Below are positions 32,914-41,425 of a stretch of DNA of 64,000 bases, in pieces. The position numbers and the translations under genes are program-made. Positions within the stretch are counted from its first letter, which is position 1. The number at the start of each line of letters is the position of its first letter. A model generated the notes under the pieces. It ran no database searches, was not told the origin of the DNA, and saw only the letters and a list, made by a program, of their open reading frames with translations. The stretch is from Microbacterium natoriense (GTDB lineage: Bacteria; Actinomycetota; Actinomycetes; Actinomycetales; Microbacteriaceae), in the NCBI RefSeq assembly GCF_030816295.1, contig NZ_JAUSXV010000001.1, forward strand, positions 186,001 to 250,000, written 5' to 3'.

Positions 32914-34261
32914 ACGGCGCCAGCGCGGCCATGGCCGCGGCCTGAGCGGCCTCGTCGTCGAGCGCTGCGAACTCGGCGGCGTCGGCGCCCCCGACGATCC
33001 CGACGAGGATCGCGTCTCCCGTGACGGGTGCGAGGTTGAACCAGGTGCGGATCGTCTGCTCTGCGCCGACCGCATGCCAGATGGTGGCATCCGTGTCGAC
33101 GAGCGGCTCGTCGAACCGCAGCCAGACGGTCTCGATGAAGCCCATGCCGAGGTCGGCGATCGCCCCGCGCTGCGCGAACGGCAGCTTGGGCGCGAACTCG
33201 ATACCGTCGCTCTGCAGCACCCCGAGCGGAACCGTGATGATGACGCGGTCAAACGACAGCGACTCCCCGGTGGCGATGCCGAGGCTCACGCCGGCATCGT
33301 CATAGGCGACGCGCGAGACGGCCGATGACAGGCTCACCCTGACGCCGTCGACGAGCTGCGCGAGCACTGCGCCGAGGTCGCCGAGCACGGCCGTGCGGGT
33401 GTCGGGCGGCAGCGTGGGCGGGAACCACGACGACGCCTGATCGGGGTCGGACCCGGCGGATGCTGCGACGTAGGCGAGCAGCGCCGCGAGCCCCGGTTCT
33501 GCGGGGTCGGCGCCGGCATCGGCGAGCGCCTGCGCCAGAGGGACGTCGGCCGGGAGCGCCTCGGCCGCAGCGATCGCGTCGATGACCGGCTGGCTCGACG
33601 GCGCGTCGACAACGCCGTCGGGCGACCTCCACAGAGCGCTCTCGAGGACCGCTGTGCGGATGTCGAGCGCGTTCAGCTGTTCGCCGAGCTCGGTGTCGTC
33701 GGCGCCGATGAGCCAGCCGCCGAGCTGCGCGGGCACGGGCCATCGCTCGTCGTCGACCACGCTCTGGATTCGGCCCCCGGTGCGATCGCGCGATTCGAAC
33801 ACCGTGAGCGCGAGACCCGTCGCGGCGAGGCGTGAGGCGGCGGCGGCTCCTGCGAGTCCGGCGCCGACGATCGCCACGCGCTCTCCTGCGCCGGCTGCGG
33901 CCAGCAGTTCCTCGGCCGCGCGGGTGCCGGAGCGGAGCGCTCCGGCCATGGTCCCCGGTGCATCTGCATCGGTCGCCTCACCAGCGAAGAACAGGCGGCC
34001 GCGGACCGGTGTCGCGAGCGCGTCACGAGCGGCGCTCTGAACGCCGACCGGAGTGAAGCTCGCCGCACCAAGGGCTGACGGGTCGGTCGACCATGCGCTG
34101 CGAGCGAAGGCGATCGGGGCGAGGCTGTCGCCGGTCGGGGTCGGCGAGGGAGTGCGATCAGGCGTGGGTGTGGGCGCCGGCTCGGGAGTGCACGAGGCGA
34201 GAAGCACCCCGATCACGCCGGCTCCGGCGCCGACCAGCAGAGTGCGACGCGTCATCCTCAT
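32894..34261 (-). CDS. Circularly permuted flavin amine-oxidase-like lipoprotein
   Basis: The 455 residues start with a signal and lipobox (GVLLASC, Cys24), then a Pro/Thr linker. Residues about 50-122 read like the usual C-terminal end of monoamine oxidases: 'ARSAWSTDPSALGAASFTPVG' followed by 'GRLFFAGEATDADAPGTMAG' (89-108). Only after this come the usual N-terminal FAD motifs '[19 protein letters not shown]' (128-146) and 'VFESRDRTGGRIQS' (154-167). The protein ends after the substrate domain ('APFMQPIA') with no second FAGEAT motif. So the fold appears intact but in rotated order. It should bind FAD and oxidise an amine outside the membrane. The start at 34261 gives the signal peptide; the gene is alone. 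Confidence 0.85.
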   Translation of the reverse strand: MRMTRRTLLVGAGAGVIGVLLASCTPEPAPTPTPDRTPSPTPTGDSLAPIAFARSAWSTDPSALGAASFTPVGVQSAARDALATPVRGRLFFAGEATDADAPGTMAGALRSGTRAAEELLAAAGAGERVAIVGAGLAGAAAASRLAATGLALTVFESRDRTGGRIQSVVDDERWPVPAQLGGWLIGADDTELGEQLNALDIRTAVLESALWRSPDGVVDAPSSQPVIDAIAAAEALPADVPLAQALADAGADPAEPGLAALLAYVAASAGSDPDQASSWFPPTLPPDTRTAVLGDLGAVLAQLVDGVRVSLSSAVSRVAYDDAGVSLGIATGESLSFDRVIITVPLGVLQSDGIEFAPKLPFAQRGAIADLGMGFIETVWLRFDEPLVDTDATIWHAVGAEQTIRTWFNLAPVTGDAILVGIVGGADAAEFAALDDEAAQAAAMAALAPFMQPIA

Positions 34262-34328
34262 CGTGACGCAACGATACCGCGCTCGCCCTGCTGCGTCCCA
34301 ACGACCCCACTGCACTCCGAGGGAGATG

Positions 34329-34760
34329 TCAGTCGCGGGCGCGCGGATCCCACAGGACGATCTCGGTGGAGCGGCGGATGCGCCGGCCGTTCGGCACGGG
34401 CACGACGCCGGCCGAACCGGCGGCGAACACGCGGACGCCAGGGCGGTTCTCCCGTTCGGCGCGCAATGCGGCCTCGAGGCCCGAGACCTGCCGGCGCAGC
34501 ATCCGGTTCTCATCCTCCAGGTCGAGCAGCCGGGCGATCGCCGGCAGGCTCATGCCCTCGGACGACAGCTGGGCGACCTCGCGCAGCTGTTCGATGTTGC
34601 GGGTCGAATAGCGCCGCGATCCGCCGGTCGTACGACCGGGGACCACGAGGCCGATCCGGTCGTACTGACGCAGCGTCTGCGGGTGCATGCCGGCGAGCTC
34701 GGCGGCGACGGCGATCGCGAACACCGGGGTGTCGGCATCCATGCCCTGTCGTTCAGCCAT
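34329..34760 (-). CDS. hspR: HspR, MerR-type repressor of the dnaK operon
   Basis: The product is about 143 residues. The MerR helix-turn-helix is 'VFAIAVAAELAGMHPQTLRQYDRIGLVVPGRTTGGSRRYS', followed by a coiled segment 'LLDLEDENRMLRRQVSGLEAALRAERE' and a short basic tail. This is the HspR pattern. HspR represses the dnaK operon with DnaK as co-repressor. It is the last gene of dnaK-grpE-dnaJ-hspR, starting 27 bp after the dnaJ stop. The start ATG at 34760 (MAERQGM..) is a choice: a GTG at 34775 and an ATG at 34742 are also possible. HAIR-like sites upstream of dnaK match its known target. Confidence 0.9.
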   Translation of the reverse strand: MAERQGMDADTPVFAIAVAAELAGMHPQTLRQYDRIGLVVPGRTTGGSRRYSTRNIEQLREVAQLSSEGMSLPAIARLLDLEDENRMLRRQVSGLEAALRAERENRPGVRVFAAGSAGVVPVPNGRRIRRSTEIVLWDPRARD

Positions 34761-34787
34761 CGGACTCACCCGCACAGAGCCCGGTCG

Positions 34788-35768
34788 TCATCGCCGGGCC
34801 TTCGCCATCAGGTCGGCCCGCGGGTTCTCGTCGGGCTCCAGCTCGTGGAACTTCTCGAGCGCCTCGCGGGCTGCCTCGTCGAGGTGCGAGGGCACCGCGA
34901 TCTGGAGTTCGGCGAGCAGGTCGCCCGATCCCTTGGTCGTGGTGACGCCGCGACCCTTGACGCGCAGCACGCGACCCGAAGGCGTACCGGGGGCGACACG
35001 GAGCTTGACCGTGTCGCCGCCCAGCGTGGGGACCTCGATCGTCGCGCCGAGCGCGGCCTCGGTGAAGGTCACCGGAACCACGACGCGGAGGTTGAGCCCG
35101 TCGCGGGTGAAGACCGGGTGCGGCTTGACGGCGATCTGCACGACGATGTCGCCGTTCTCACCGCCGTCCGGCGAGGGCCGTCCGCGTCCGCGCAGCTTGA
35201 TCTTCTGCCCGTCTGCAACGCCGGCCGGGATCTTCACCTTGAACGGCTTGCCGTCCTCGCCCTGCAGGGTGATGGTCTCTCCCTGCACGGCGGTCGTGAA
35301 GTCCAGCGTCGTGCGCGCGGTGACGTCGGCGCCGCGCTGCGGGCCTCCGTATCCGCGGAATCCGCCCGAGGTCCGCCCGAAGCCGCCGGAGCCGAAGCCT
35401 CCGCCGCCCTGGTTGAACATCGAGAAGATGTCCTCGAAATCGGCGCTCTGTCCGCGACCCTGCTGGCCGAACCGGCTGAAGACGTCTTCGAAGCCGCCCG
35501 CGCCCTGACCACCCGCGGTGAAGCGGGCGCCAGAGCCCATCGCGCGGATCTCGTCGTACTCCTTGCGCTGTTCGGCATCCGACAGCACCGAGTAGGCCTC
35601 GCTGATCTCCTTGAACTTCGCCTCGGCGGCCGCATCGCCCTGATTGGAATCGGGGTGGTACTTCCGCGCGAGCTTGCGATAGGTCTTCTTGAGATCAGCG
35701 TCGCTGACGTCCTTCATGACCCCGAGGGTCTTGTAGAAGTCCTTGTCGAACCAGTCCTGGCTAGCCAT
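34788..35768 (-). CDS. dnaJ: DnaJ co-chaperone lacking the zinc-finger domain
   Basis: The 326 residues contain a J domain (about 9-73) with the HPD triplet in 'LARKYHPDSNQG', then a long Gly/Phe-rich region (about 80-145) and the two C-terminal substrate-binding beta domains. There are no cysteines, so the CxxCxGxG zinc repeats of type I DnaJ are absent and this is a type II (DnaJB/CbpA-like) protein despite its place in the dnaK operon. It stimulates DnaK ATP hydrolysis and delivers substrates. It starts 7 bp after the grpE stop. Confidence 0.93.
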   Translation of the reverse strand: MASQDWFDKDFYKTLGVMKDVSDADLKKTYRKLARKYHPDSNQGDAAAEAKFKEISEAYSVLSDAEQRKEYDEIRAMGSGARFTAGGQGAGGFEDVFSRFGQQGRGQSADFEDIFSMFNQGGGGFGSGGFGRTSGGFRGYGGPQRGADVTARTTLDFTTAVQGETITLQGEDGKPFKVKIPAGVADGQKIKLRGRGRPSPDGGENGDIVVQIAVKPHPVFTRDGLNLRVVVPVTFTEAALGATIEVPTLGGDTVKLRVAPGTPSGRVLRVKGRGVTTTKGSGDLLAELQIAVPSHLDEAAREALEKFHELEPDENPRADLMAKARR

Positions 35769-35775
35769 CTGTCCC

Positions 35776-36387
35776 CTACTCGGCAGGTACTGCGACGACG
35801 ACCTTCGCGGGACGCAGCTCGACGTCGCCGAGCCGGTAGCCGACCTCGACGACCTCGAGGATCGTCGTCTTCTCCGCGCCCGGCGTGGGCTGCTGGAAAA
35901 TCGCTTCGTGCTGCTGCGGGTCGAACTCGTCGCCAGCCTCGCCGTACGAGACGACGCCGAGACGCTCGACCACAGTGCGCACCTTCTCGGCGATCACGGC
36001 GAAGGGGGTGCCCTCGACCAGATCGCCGTGCTGGGCGGCGCGAGCCAGATCGTCGAGCACGGGGATGAGGCCCTTGGCGGCCTCGCCCTTCGCGCGCTCG
36101 ATGTCGGTCTGGCGCTGCTCCTCGGTGCGGCGGCGGTAGTTCGCGTACTCGGCCTGAAGGCGCTTCAAGTCGTTCAGCAGGGTCGCCTCGGCGTCGGCGA
36201 TCGCGGCATCCTCTGCGGCAGCCTCGTCGGTCTGCTCGGCGTTCAGGATGTCGTCGACCGTGAGCTCCTCGTCGGAGCCCTCAGCGGCCCTGGCCTCGGT
36301 GGAGTCCGGATTCTGCGGCGCGGGGCCGGATGCCGCAGCATCCGACCCCTCCGGAACCTCGTTCTCTTCGAAGTTCTTGTCCGTCAT
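35776..36387 (-). CDS. grpE: GrpE nucleotide-exchange factor
   Basis: The 203-residue protein has a long acidic, Glu/Ala-rich N-terminal tail (1-75). A coiled coil follows ('LLNDLKRLQAEYANYRRRTEEQRQTDIERAKGEA'), then the GrpE head with 'LIPVLDDLARAAQHGDL' and 'YGEAGDEFDPQQHEAI'. It exchanges ADP for ATP on DnaK. The gene lies 2 bp after dnaK and 7 bp before dnaJ, all in one operon. Confidence 0.95.
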   Translation of the reverse strand: MTDKNFEENEVPEGSDAAASGPAPQNPDSTEARAAEGSDEELTVDDILNAEQTDEAAAEDAAIADAEATLLNDLKRLQAEYANYRRRTEEQRQTDIERAKGEAAKGLIPVLDDLARAAQHGDLVEGTPFAVIAEKVRTVVERLGVVSYGEAGDEFDPQQHEAIFQQPTPGAEKTTILEVVEVGYRLGDVELRPAKVVVAVPAE

Positions 36388-36389
36388 GA

Positions 36390-38249
36390 TTACTTCTTGT
36401 CTTCCTCGTCGTCGACGACCTCTGCGTCGATGACGTCCTCGTCGGAGGAGCTGCTGTCATCGGCGGGGGCGCCCTCGGGGGCGCCGGCTGCGGCATCCGC
36501 CTGCGACTGCGCGTAGATCGCCTCGCCGAGCTTGGTCTGCGACTGGTTGAGCTTGTCGAAGGCCGTCTTCACGGCCTCGTCGTCGTCGCCGGCCAGCGCC
36601 GTCTTGAGCGCGTCGACATCGGCCTTGACCTCGGTCTTCACGTCTTCGGGCAGCTTGTCGTCGTTCTCGGAGATGAGCTTGTCGATCGAGTACGCGAGCG
36701 TCTCGGCCTGGTTGCGGACCTCGGCGGCTTCGCGGCGCGCCTTGTCTTCTGCAGCGTGCTCCTCGGCCTCGCGCACCATGCGGTCGATGTCGTCCTTGCT
36801 GAGCGACGAGCCGCCGGTGATCGTCATCGACTGCTCCTTGCCCGTGCCCTTGTCCTTGGCGGACACGTGCACGATGCCGTTCGCGTCGATGTCGAAGGTG
36901 ACCTCGACCTGCGGGATGCCGCGCGGAGCCGGGGCGATGCCGGTGAGCTCGAAGGTGCCGAGCGGCTTGTTGTCGCGTGTGAAGTCGCGCTCGCCCTGGA
37001 AGACCTGGATCGCGACGGACGGCTGGTTGTCGTCGGCCGTCGTGAAGGTCTCGCTGCGCTTGGTCGGGATGGCCGTGTTGCGCTCGATGAGCTTGGTCAT
37101 CATGCCGCCCTTGGTCTCGATGCCGAGGCTCAGCGGGGTGACGTCGATCAGCAGCACGTCCTTGCGCTCGCCCTTGAGGACACCGGCCTGGAGGGCTGCG
37201 CCGACGGCGACGACCTCGTCAGGGTTGACGCCCTTGTTGGCTTCCTTGCCGGCCTCGCGCTTGACGAGTTCGGCGACGGCGGGCATGCGGGTCGAGCCGC
37301 CGACGAGGACGACGTGCGCGATGTCGGCGACCTTGATGCCGGCCTCGCGGATGACGTCTTCGAAGGGCTTCTTGGTGCGGTCGAGGAGATCCTTGGTGAG
37401 GTCCTCGAACTTCGCGCGGGTGATCGTCTCTGAGAGCGAGACCGGGCCGGACTCGGTCAGCGACAGGTACGGCAGGTTGATGCTCGTGCTGGTCGAGGAG
37501 GAGAGCTCCTTCTTCGCCTGCTCGGCGGCCTCCTTGAGACGCTGCAGGGCGATCTTGTCGCCCGAGACGTCGACGCCCGTGGTCTCCTTGAACTGCTTGA
37601 TCAGGTAGTCGACCAGACGCTGGTCCCAGTCGTCGCCGCCGAGGCGGTTGTCACCGGCGGTCGAGCGCACCTGGATGGTGGAGAAGTCGTCGTCCTTGCC
37701 CACCTCGAGGAGGGAGACGTCGAAGGTTCCGCCACCGAGGTCGAAGACGAGGATGAGCTCGTCTTCCTTGCCCTTGTCGAGGCCGTACGCGAGAGCGGCG
37801 GCGGTGGGCTCGTTGATGATGCGGAGCACGTTGAGGCCCGAGATCTCGCCGGCCTCCTTGGTGGCCTGACGCTCGGCGTCGTTGAAGTATGCGGGAACGG
37901 TGATGACGGCATCCGTCACCGTGTCGCCCAGGTACGACTCGGCGTCGCGCTTGAGCTTCATGAGGATGCGCGAGGAGATCTCCTGCGGCGTCCACTTCTT
38001 GCCGTCGACGTCGAAGCTCCAGTCGGTGCCCATGTGGCGCTTGACCGACGAGATGGTGCGGTCGACGTTGGTGACGGCCTGGCGCTTGGCCGTCTCGCCG
38101 ACGAGCACCTCGCCGTCCTTCGTGAAGGCGACGACCGACGGGGTCGTGCGGAAGCCCTCGGCGTTGGCGATGACCTTCGGCTCGCCACCCTCGAGGACGC
38201 TGACGACGGAGTTCGTGGTTCCGAGGTCGATTCCAACAGCACGTGCCAT
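36390..38249 (-). CDS. dnaK: Chaperone DnaK (Hsp70)
   Basis: The 619-residue Hsp70 starts [22 protein letters not shown]. The ATPase landmarks '[17 protein letters not shown]' and '[18 protein letters not shown]' are present, as is '[14 protein letters not shown]'. The substrate-binding domain follows, and an acidic C-terminal tail ends 'VVDDEEDKK'. It refolds proteins with GrpE and DnaJ. It is the first gene of the operon. A consensus promoter with an overlapping HspR-type operator lies upstream. The length matches actinobacterial DnaK. Confidence 0.98.
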   Translation of the reverse strand: MARAVGIDLGTTNSVVSVLEGGEPKVIANAEGFRTTPSVVAFTKDGEVLVGETAKRQAVTNVDRTISSVKRHMGTDWSFDVDGKKWTPQEISSRILMKLKRDAESYLGDTVTDAVITVPAYFNDAERQATKEAGEISGLNVLRIINEPTAAALAYGLDKGKEDELILVFDLGGGTFDVSLLEVGKDDDFSTIQVRSTAGDNRLGGDDWDQRLVDYLIKQFKETTGVDVSGDKIALQRLKEAAEQAKKELSSSTSTSINLPYLSLTESGPVSLSETITRAKFEDLTKDLLDRTKKPFEDVIREAGIKVADIAHVVLVGGSTRMPAVAELVKREAGKEANKGVNPDEVVAVGAALQAGVLKGERKDVLLIDVTPLSLGIETKGGMMTKLIERNTAIPTKRSETFTTADDNQPSVAIQVFQGERDFTRDNKPLGTFELTGIAPAPRGIPQVEVTFDIDANGIVHVSAKDKGTGKEQSMTITGGSSLSKDDIDRMVREAEEHAAEDKARREAAEVRNQAETLAYSIDKLISENDDKLPEDVKTEVKADVDALKTALAGDDDEAVKTAFDKLNQSQTKLGEAIYAQSQADAAAGAPEGAPADDSSSSDEDVIDAEVVDDEEDKK

Positions 38250-38301
38250 GTGTTCTCTCCTTGTATGTGTGGAACGGGAAGTCTGCGGCGATCAGGGAAA
38301 C

Positions 38302-38321
38302 CTGAGTCGCGATGACTCAAC
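38302..38321. promoter_or_regulatory. HAIR-type HspR operator overlapping the dnaK promoter
   Basis: CTGAGT (38302-38307), seven bases, ACTCAA (38315-38320), close to the HAIR consensus CTTGAGT-N7-ACTCAAG. It overlaps the dnaK -10 box, as expected for HspR repression. Confidence 0.85.
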
Positions 38322-38348
38322 TGTACTCCGAGGGTCGGATGCTGTCAA
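38320..38348 (-). promoter_or_regulatory. dnaK: dnaK operon promoter
   Basis: On the minus strand TTGACA (38348-38343), 17 bp, TACAGT (38325-38320): a near-consensus housekeeping-sigma promoter about 70 bp upstream of the dnaK start. Confidence 0.85.
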
Positions 38349-38353
38349 AAGAA

Positions 38354-38374
38354 GTTGATATGAATTGGCTCAAC
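38354..38374. promoter_or_regulatory. Second, weaker HAIR-like site
   Basis: GTTGATA, seven bases, GCTCAAC: 5 of 7 positions pair. It lies just upstream of the dnaK -35 box and could be a lower-affinity HspR site, or control the divergent gene. Confidence 0.5.
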
Positions 38375-38378
38375 TTTG

Positions 38379-38407
38379 CTTGTCTCGCTGTGCTCGCTCG
38401 ACGGCCG
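38379..38407. repeat. Dispersed repeat A, degenerate copy
   Basis: GCTTGTCTCGCTGTGCTCGC then TCGACGGCC, aligning with repeat A in the GH38 gene. It is intergenic, between dnaK and the hypothetical gene. Confidence 0.6.
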
Positions 38408-38449
38408 GTGGGGTCGTCGCTCCGTCTCGCTCTTGGTTATCGTGGTGCG

Positions 38450-38926
38450 ATGAGCGATGCCGTTGCCTTGCACGTCGATGAGGACGGATTCTTCTGCCTC
38501 GTCGCGCCCGATACGTATCGTGGCTTCGTCGATGAGGATTGGGAGCTCGAGCAGCTCCTCACCCACTTCGCAGGGCAGATGAACGCGGAATCCCTGTTCA
38601 TCGCCTATCCCGGCCCGTATGACACCAACGAGACCGTCGTAGTCGCAGATGGCCATGGTGATGCTCCGGTGCTGCGTCAAGCGGTGGGCGCTGTGAACGT
38701 CGGCCCCGGAGGGCTGTGGCTCACCGACTACACGCAGCTGACGATGGCCGCGCAGTTCGACGATGAAGCCCCGACCGCGTCTTACGCGATTCGGCTTCCG
38801 ATCGCAGAGGGTCGGCACCGGGTCGATCTCCGACAGCTCGACGGCGTCCCACGCTACGTGCTCACCATCACGCCGCTTGCGGATGATGGCCGCGAACCGG
38901 TCAGCGCGGTTCCCTGGTTCTCTTAG
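38450..38926 (+). CDS. Hypothetical protein
   Basis: This 158-residue soluble protein has no signal peptide or membrane segment. Mixed alpha/beta character is suggested ('VALHVDEDGFFCLVAPDTYRGFVDEDWELEQLL', '..RHRVDLRQLDGVPRYVLTITPLAD'). I do not recognise the family. The start ATG at 38450 is preferred because TATCGT (38438-38443) lies six bases upstream, which suggests a leaderless message; an in-frame ATG at 38312 lies inside the dnaK operator. Codon use is less GC-biased at its 5' end than in the neighbours. It diverges from dnaK, so heat-shock co-regulation is conceivable. Confidence 0.65.
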   Translation: MSDAVALHVDEDGFFCLVAPDTYRGFVDEDWELEQLLTHFAGQMNAESLFIAYPGPYDTNETVVVADGHGDAPVLRQAVGAVNVGPGGLWLTDYTQLTMAAQFDDEAPTASYAIRLPIAEGRHRVDLRQLDGVPRYVLTITPLADDGREPVSAVPWFS

Positions 38927-39079
38927 CCCGCGCCAGCCGAGCGTCACATCCGGTCCCTCGTCTTCCCGACGCGCAGCCGCGCCGCCGCGCCGCCGGGGAA
39001 TGGCGCACGCCCCGACCGTGTTTCGCTGAATAACGTTCACATTCCGCGACGCCCATTCCCTTCTTACGATGGATCCGCC

Positions 39080-39793
39080 ATGCCTGCACCCGAAGATCAC
39101 GCCGCCTGGCGCGCACAGCGCCGCGCCGCCGTCACCGCGCCCACGGGCAACCTCGCCCTCGTCGAGACCCGTTGGACAGGGGCGGAGCGACCCGACATCG
39201 ACGCAGAGCAGGCGGATGCCGCGGCATCCGTCACTGTGACGCCCATCGAGCGCACCGACATCTCGACCGGAGCCGCCGAGTACGGGTTGCGCGTGTGGGA
39301 CGCGGACGCTCCCGCGATCCGTGCGTTCGAGAGTATCGACACCTACGACTACGACCCCGCATGGGTGATCGAGGCGCAGTTCTCGCCGGTCGAGGCCTCT
39401 CGCACCGTGCCTTTCGAGCACATCCGCGACAACGGAGGCACTCGCGAACTCGTCGTGCCCGGCGACATCACCTTCACGCTGAACGGCGCCGAGCACCGCC
39501 TTGCCGCCTTCGATGACGGCGGCCAGCTGCTGCTCGTGTTCGGCGACGCCACCAACGGCGCCGAGACGTACGGATCCGGCCGCTTCCTGTTCGTGCGCCG
39601 CGACGACGACAGCGCCTTCGGCGCCGCGGGCACGGTCGTGCTCGACTTCAACCGCGCCTTCGTGCCGCCGTGCGGTTTCTCCGCACAGTACAACTGCCCG
39701 CTGCCCCCGGCGCAGAACCGGTTCAGCGAAGCCATCCGCGCCGGCGAGAAGAGCGTCGTGTTCTCAGGCGGATTCGACATCTACTCCGCCTGA
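39080..39793 (+). CDS. DUF1684 protein
   Basis: The 237-residue protein belongs to the DUF1684 family. Typical elements are the early 'WRAQRRAAVTAPTGNLALVETRW', 'GELTF'-like strand 'PGDITFTLNGAEHRLAAFDDGGQLLLVFGDATNGAETYGSGRFLFV', and the C-terminal 'VVLDFNRAFVPPCGFSAQYNCPLPPAQNRF'. No reaction is known; the conserved PPC...NCPLPP.QNR segment suggests a structural or binding role. No signal peptide. It lies 63 bp upstream of the peptide-type importer operon in the same direction and may share its transcript. TACGAT lies nine bases before the ATG. Confidence 0.85.
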   Translation: MPAPEDHAAWRAQRRAAVTAPTGNLALVETRWTGAERPDIDAEQADAAASVTVTPIERTDISTGAAEYGLRVWDADAPAIRAFESIDTYDYDPAWVIEAQFSPVEASRTVPFEHIRDNGGTRELVVPGDITFTLNGAEHRLAAFDDGGQLLLVFGDATNGAETYGSGRFLFVRRDDDSAFGAAGTVVLDFNRAFVPPCGFSAQYNCPLPPAQNRFSEAIRAGEKSVVFSGGFDIYSA

Positions 39794-39856
39794 ACTCCAC
39801 TCAGCATCCGTCACCCGAACCCGCAGCATCCCTCACCCACCCACCAGGAGACCCCT

Positions 39857-41347
39857 GTGAAGAAGTCCCTCGCGCTCGGCGCGACCATTCTCGTCTCGGC
39901 CCTCGCGCTCGCCGGCTGCTCGGCCGGCGGCGGCGCGTCCGCCGACGGTCCGGATGCCACCATCCACATCGGATCGATCTACGAGCCCGTCAACCTCTCC
40001 AATGTCGCGGGCGGTGGCCAGGGCGTCACCGAGGCCCTGACAGGCAACGTCTACGAGGGCCTGTACAAGCTCACCGATGACGGAGAGGTCGAGCCGCTGC
40101 TCGCCGAGAGCGCCGACGTCAGCGACGACGGCCTGACGTACACGATCACGCTGAAGGACGGCGTCGCCTTCCACTCCGGGAAGAAGCTGACCTCGGCCGA
40201 CGTGAAGGCGAGCATCGAGGCCGTCACCGCCGAGGAGTCGCAGTCGGCGCGCAAATCGGCCTTCGAGGTGATCACGAGCATCGAGACCCCCGACGACGCG
40301 ACCGTGGTCTTCACGCTCTCGCAGCGCTCGATCTCGTTCCTCTACAACCTCAGCTACGTGTGGATCGTGAACGCCGACGCGACAGACCTGGAGACCAAGG
40401 AGGACGGCACCGGCCCCTACACGCTGGACGAGTGGAAGAAGGGCAGCACCCTGACCCTCGACCGCTGGGACGACTACTGGGGCGAGGCGGCCAAGAACGC
40501 CGAGGTCGTCTACACGTACTTCACCGATGCGACAGCCGAGAACAACGCCCTGCTCACCGGTGAGATCGACCTCATCACGAGCGTGCAGAGTCCGGATGCC
40601 CTCGCGCAGTTCTCGGGCGACGACTACGTGATCTCGGAAGGCACCTCCACCACCAAGGAGCTGCTGGCGTTCAACGACCGCGTCGCACCGTTCGACAACG
40701 CCCTCGTGCGCAAGGCGATCTACTCCGCGATCGACACGAAGAAGCTGCTGAACTCCATCTGGGGCGACTACGGCACACTGATCGGCTCGATGGTCCCGCC
40801 GACCGACCCCTGGTACGAAGACCTCACCGCTGTGAACCCGTATGACGTCGACCTCGCCACGCAGCAGCTGGCCGAGGCCGGGTACCCGGACGGCTTCGAG
40901 TTCACGCTCGACACCCCCAGCTACGACCCGCACCCGGCCGTGGCCGAGTTCCTGCAGTCGCAGCTGGCCGAGGTCGGCATCACCGTGAACATCAACACGA
41001 TCAGCGCCGACGAGTGGTACACCAAGGTGTTCAAGGAGCAGGACTTCGAGGCGACGCTGCAGGAGCACGTCAACGACCGAGACGTGGTCTGGTACGGCAA
41101 CCCCGACTTCTACTGGGGCTACGACAACGCCGATGTGCAGCAGTGGGTGGCCGAGGCGGAACAGGCCACGACCACCGACGAGCAGACCGAGCTGCTGAAG
41201 AAGGTCAACGAGCAGATCGCTGCGGACGCCGCAAGCGTCTGGCTGTACCTGTATCCGCAGATCGTCATCGCATCCAGCGACGTCACCGGATACCCTGTCA
41301 ACGGCCTGAACTCGCAGTTCTTCGCCTACGACATCGTCAAGTCCTGA
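39857..41347 (+). CDS. Peptide/nickel-type ABC importer binding lipoprotein (SBP_bac_5)
   Basis: The 496 residues start with a lipoprotein signal ending in LAGC. The SBP_bac_5 domain has 'IHIGSIYEPVNLSNV', 'LAESADVSDDGLTYTITLKDGVAFHSGKKLTSADVKASIEA' and later 'LVRKAIYSAIDTKKLLNSIWGD'. Family members bind di- and oligopeptides, nickel chelates, opines or sugars. Nothing here fixes the ligand. The start is a GTG at 39857 with CAGGAG upstream. First gene of a five-gene importer with two permeases and two ATPases; a long hairpin follows it. Confidence 0.93.
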   Translation: MKKSLALGATILVSALALAGCSAGGGASADGPDATIHIGSIYEPVNLSNVAGGGQGVTEALTGNVYEGLYKLTDDGEVEPLLAESADVSDDGLTYTITLKDGVAFHSGKKLTSADVKASIEAVTAEESQSARKSAFEVITSIETPDDATVVFTLSQRSISFLYNLSYVWIVNADATDLETKEDGTGPYTLDEWKKGSTLTLDRWDDYWGEAAKNAEVVYTYFTDATAENNALLTGEIDLITSVQSPDALAQFSGDDYVISEGTSTTKELLAFNDRVAPFDNALVRKAIYSAIDTKKLLNSIWGDYGTLIGSMVPPTDPWYEDLTAVNPYDVDLATQQLAEAGYPDGFEFTLDTPSYDPHPAVAEFLQSQLAEVGITVNINTISADEWYTKVFKEQDFEATLQEHVNDRDVVWYGNPDFYWGYDNADVQQWVAEAEQATTTDEQTELLKKVNEQIAADAASVWLYLYPQIVIASSDVTGYPVNGLNSQFFAYDIVKS

Positions 41348-41353
41348 CCTTCT

Positions 41354-41403
41354 CGACGCCTCGTGGATGTCGTGCCCTCCGGGGCGCCGTCCACGAGGCG
41401 TCG
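41354..41403 (+). promoter_or_regulatory. Intercistronic hairpin after the binding-protein gene
   Basis: Perfect 14-bp arms CGACGCCTCGTGGA (41354-41367) and complement (41390-41403), with a further GCCC/GGGC stem in the loop. It starts 6 bp after the binding-protein stop and 22 bp before the permease start, the same arrangement as at 29256-29283. Confidence 0.8.
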
Positions 41404-41425
41404 CCCGTTTCGTCCCAGAGAACCC

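Noticed and set aside
32894..34261. Ordinary amine oxidase with a duplicated C-terminal motif
   Set aside because: The C terminus ends before any FAGEAT-type motif, so the motif is moved and not duplicated.
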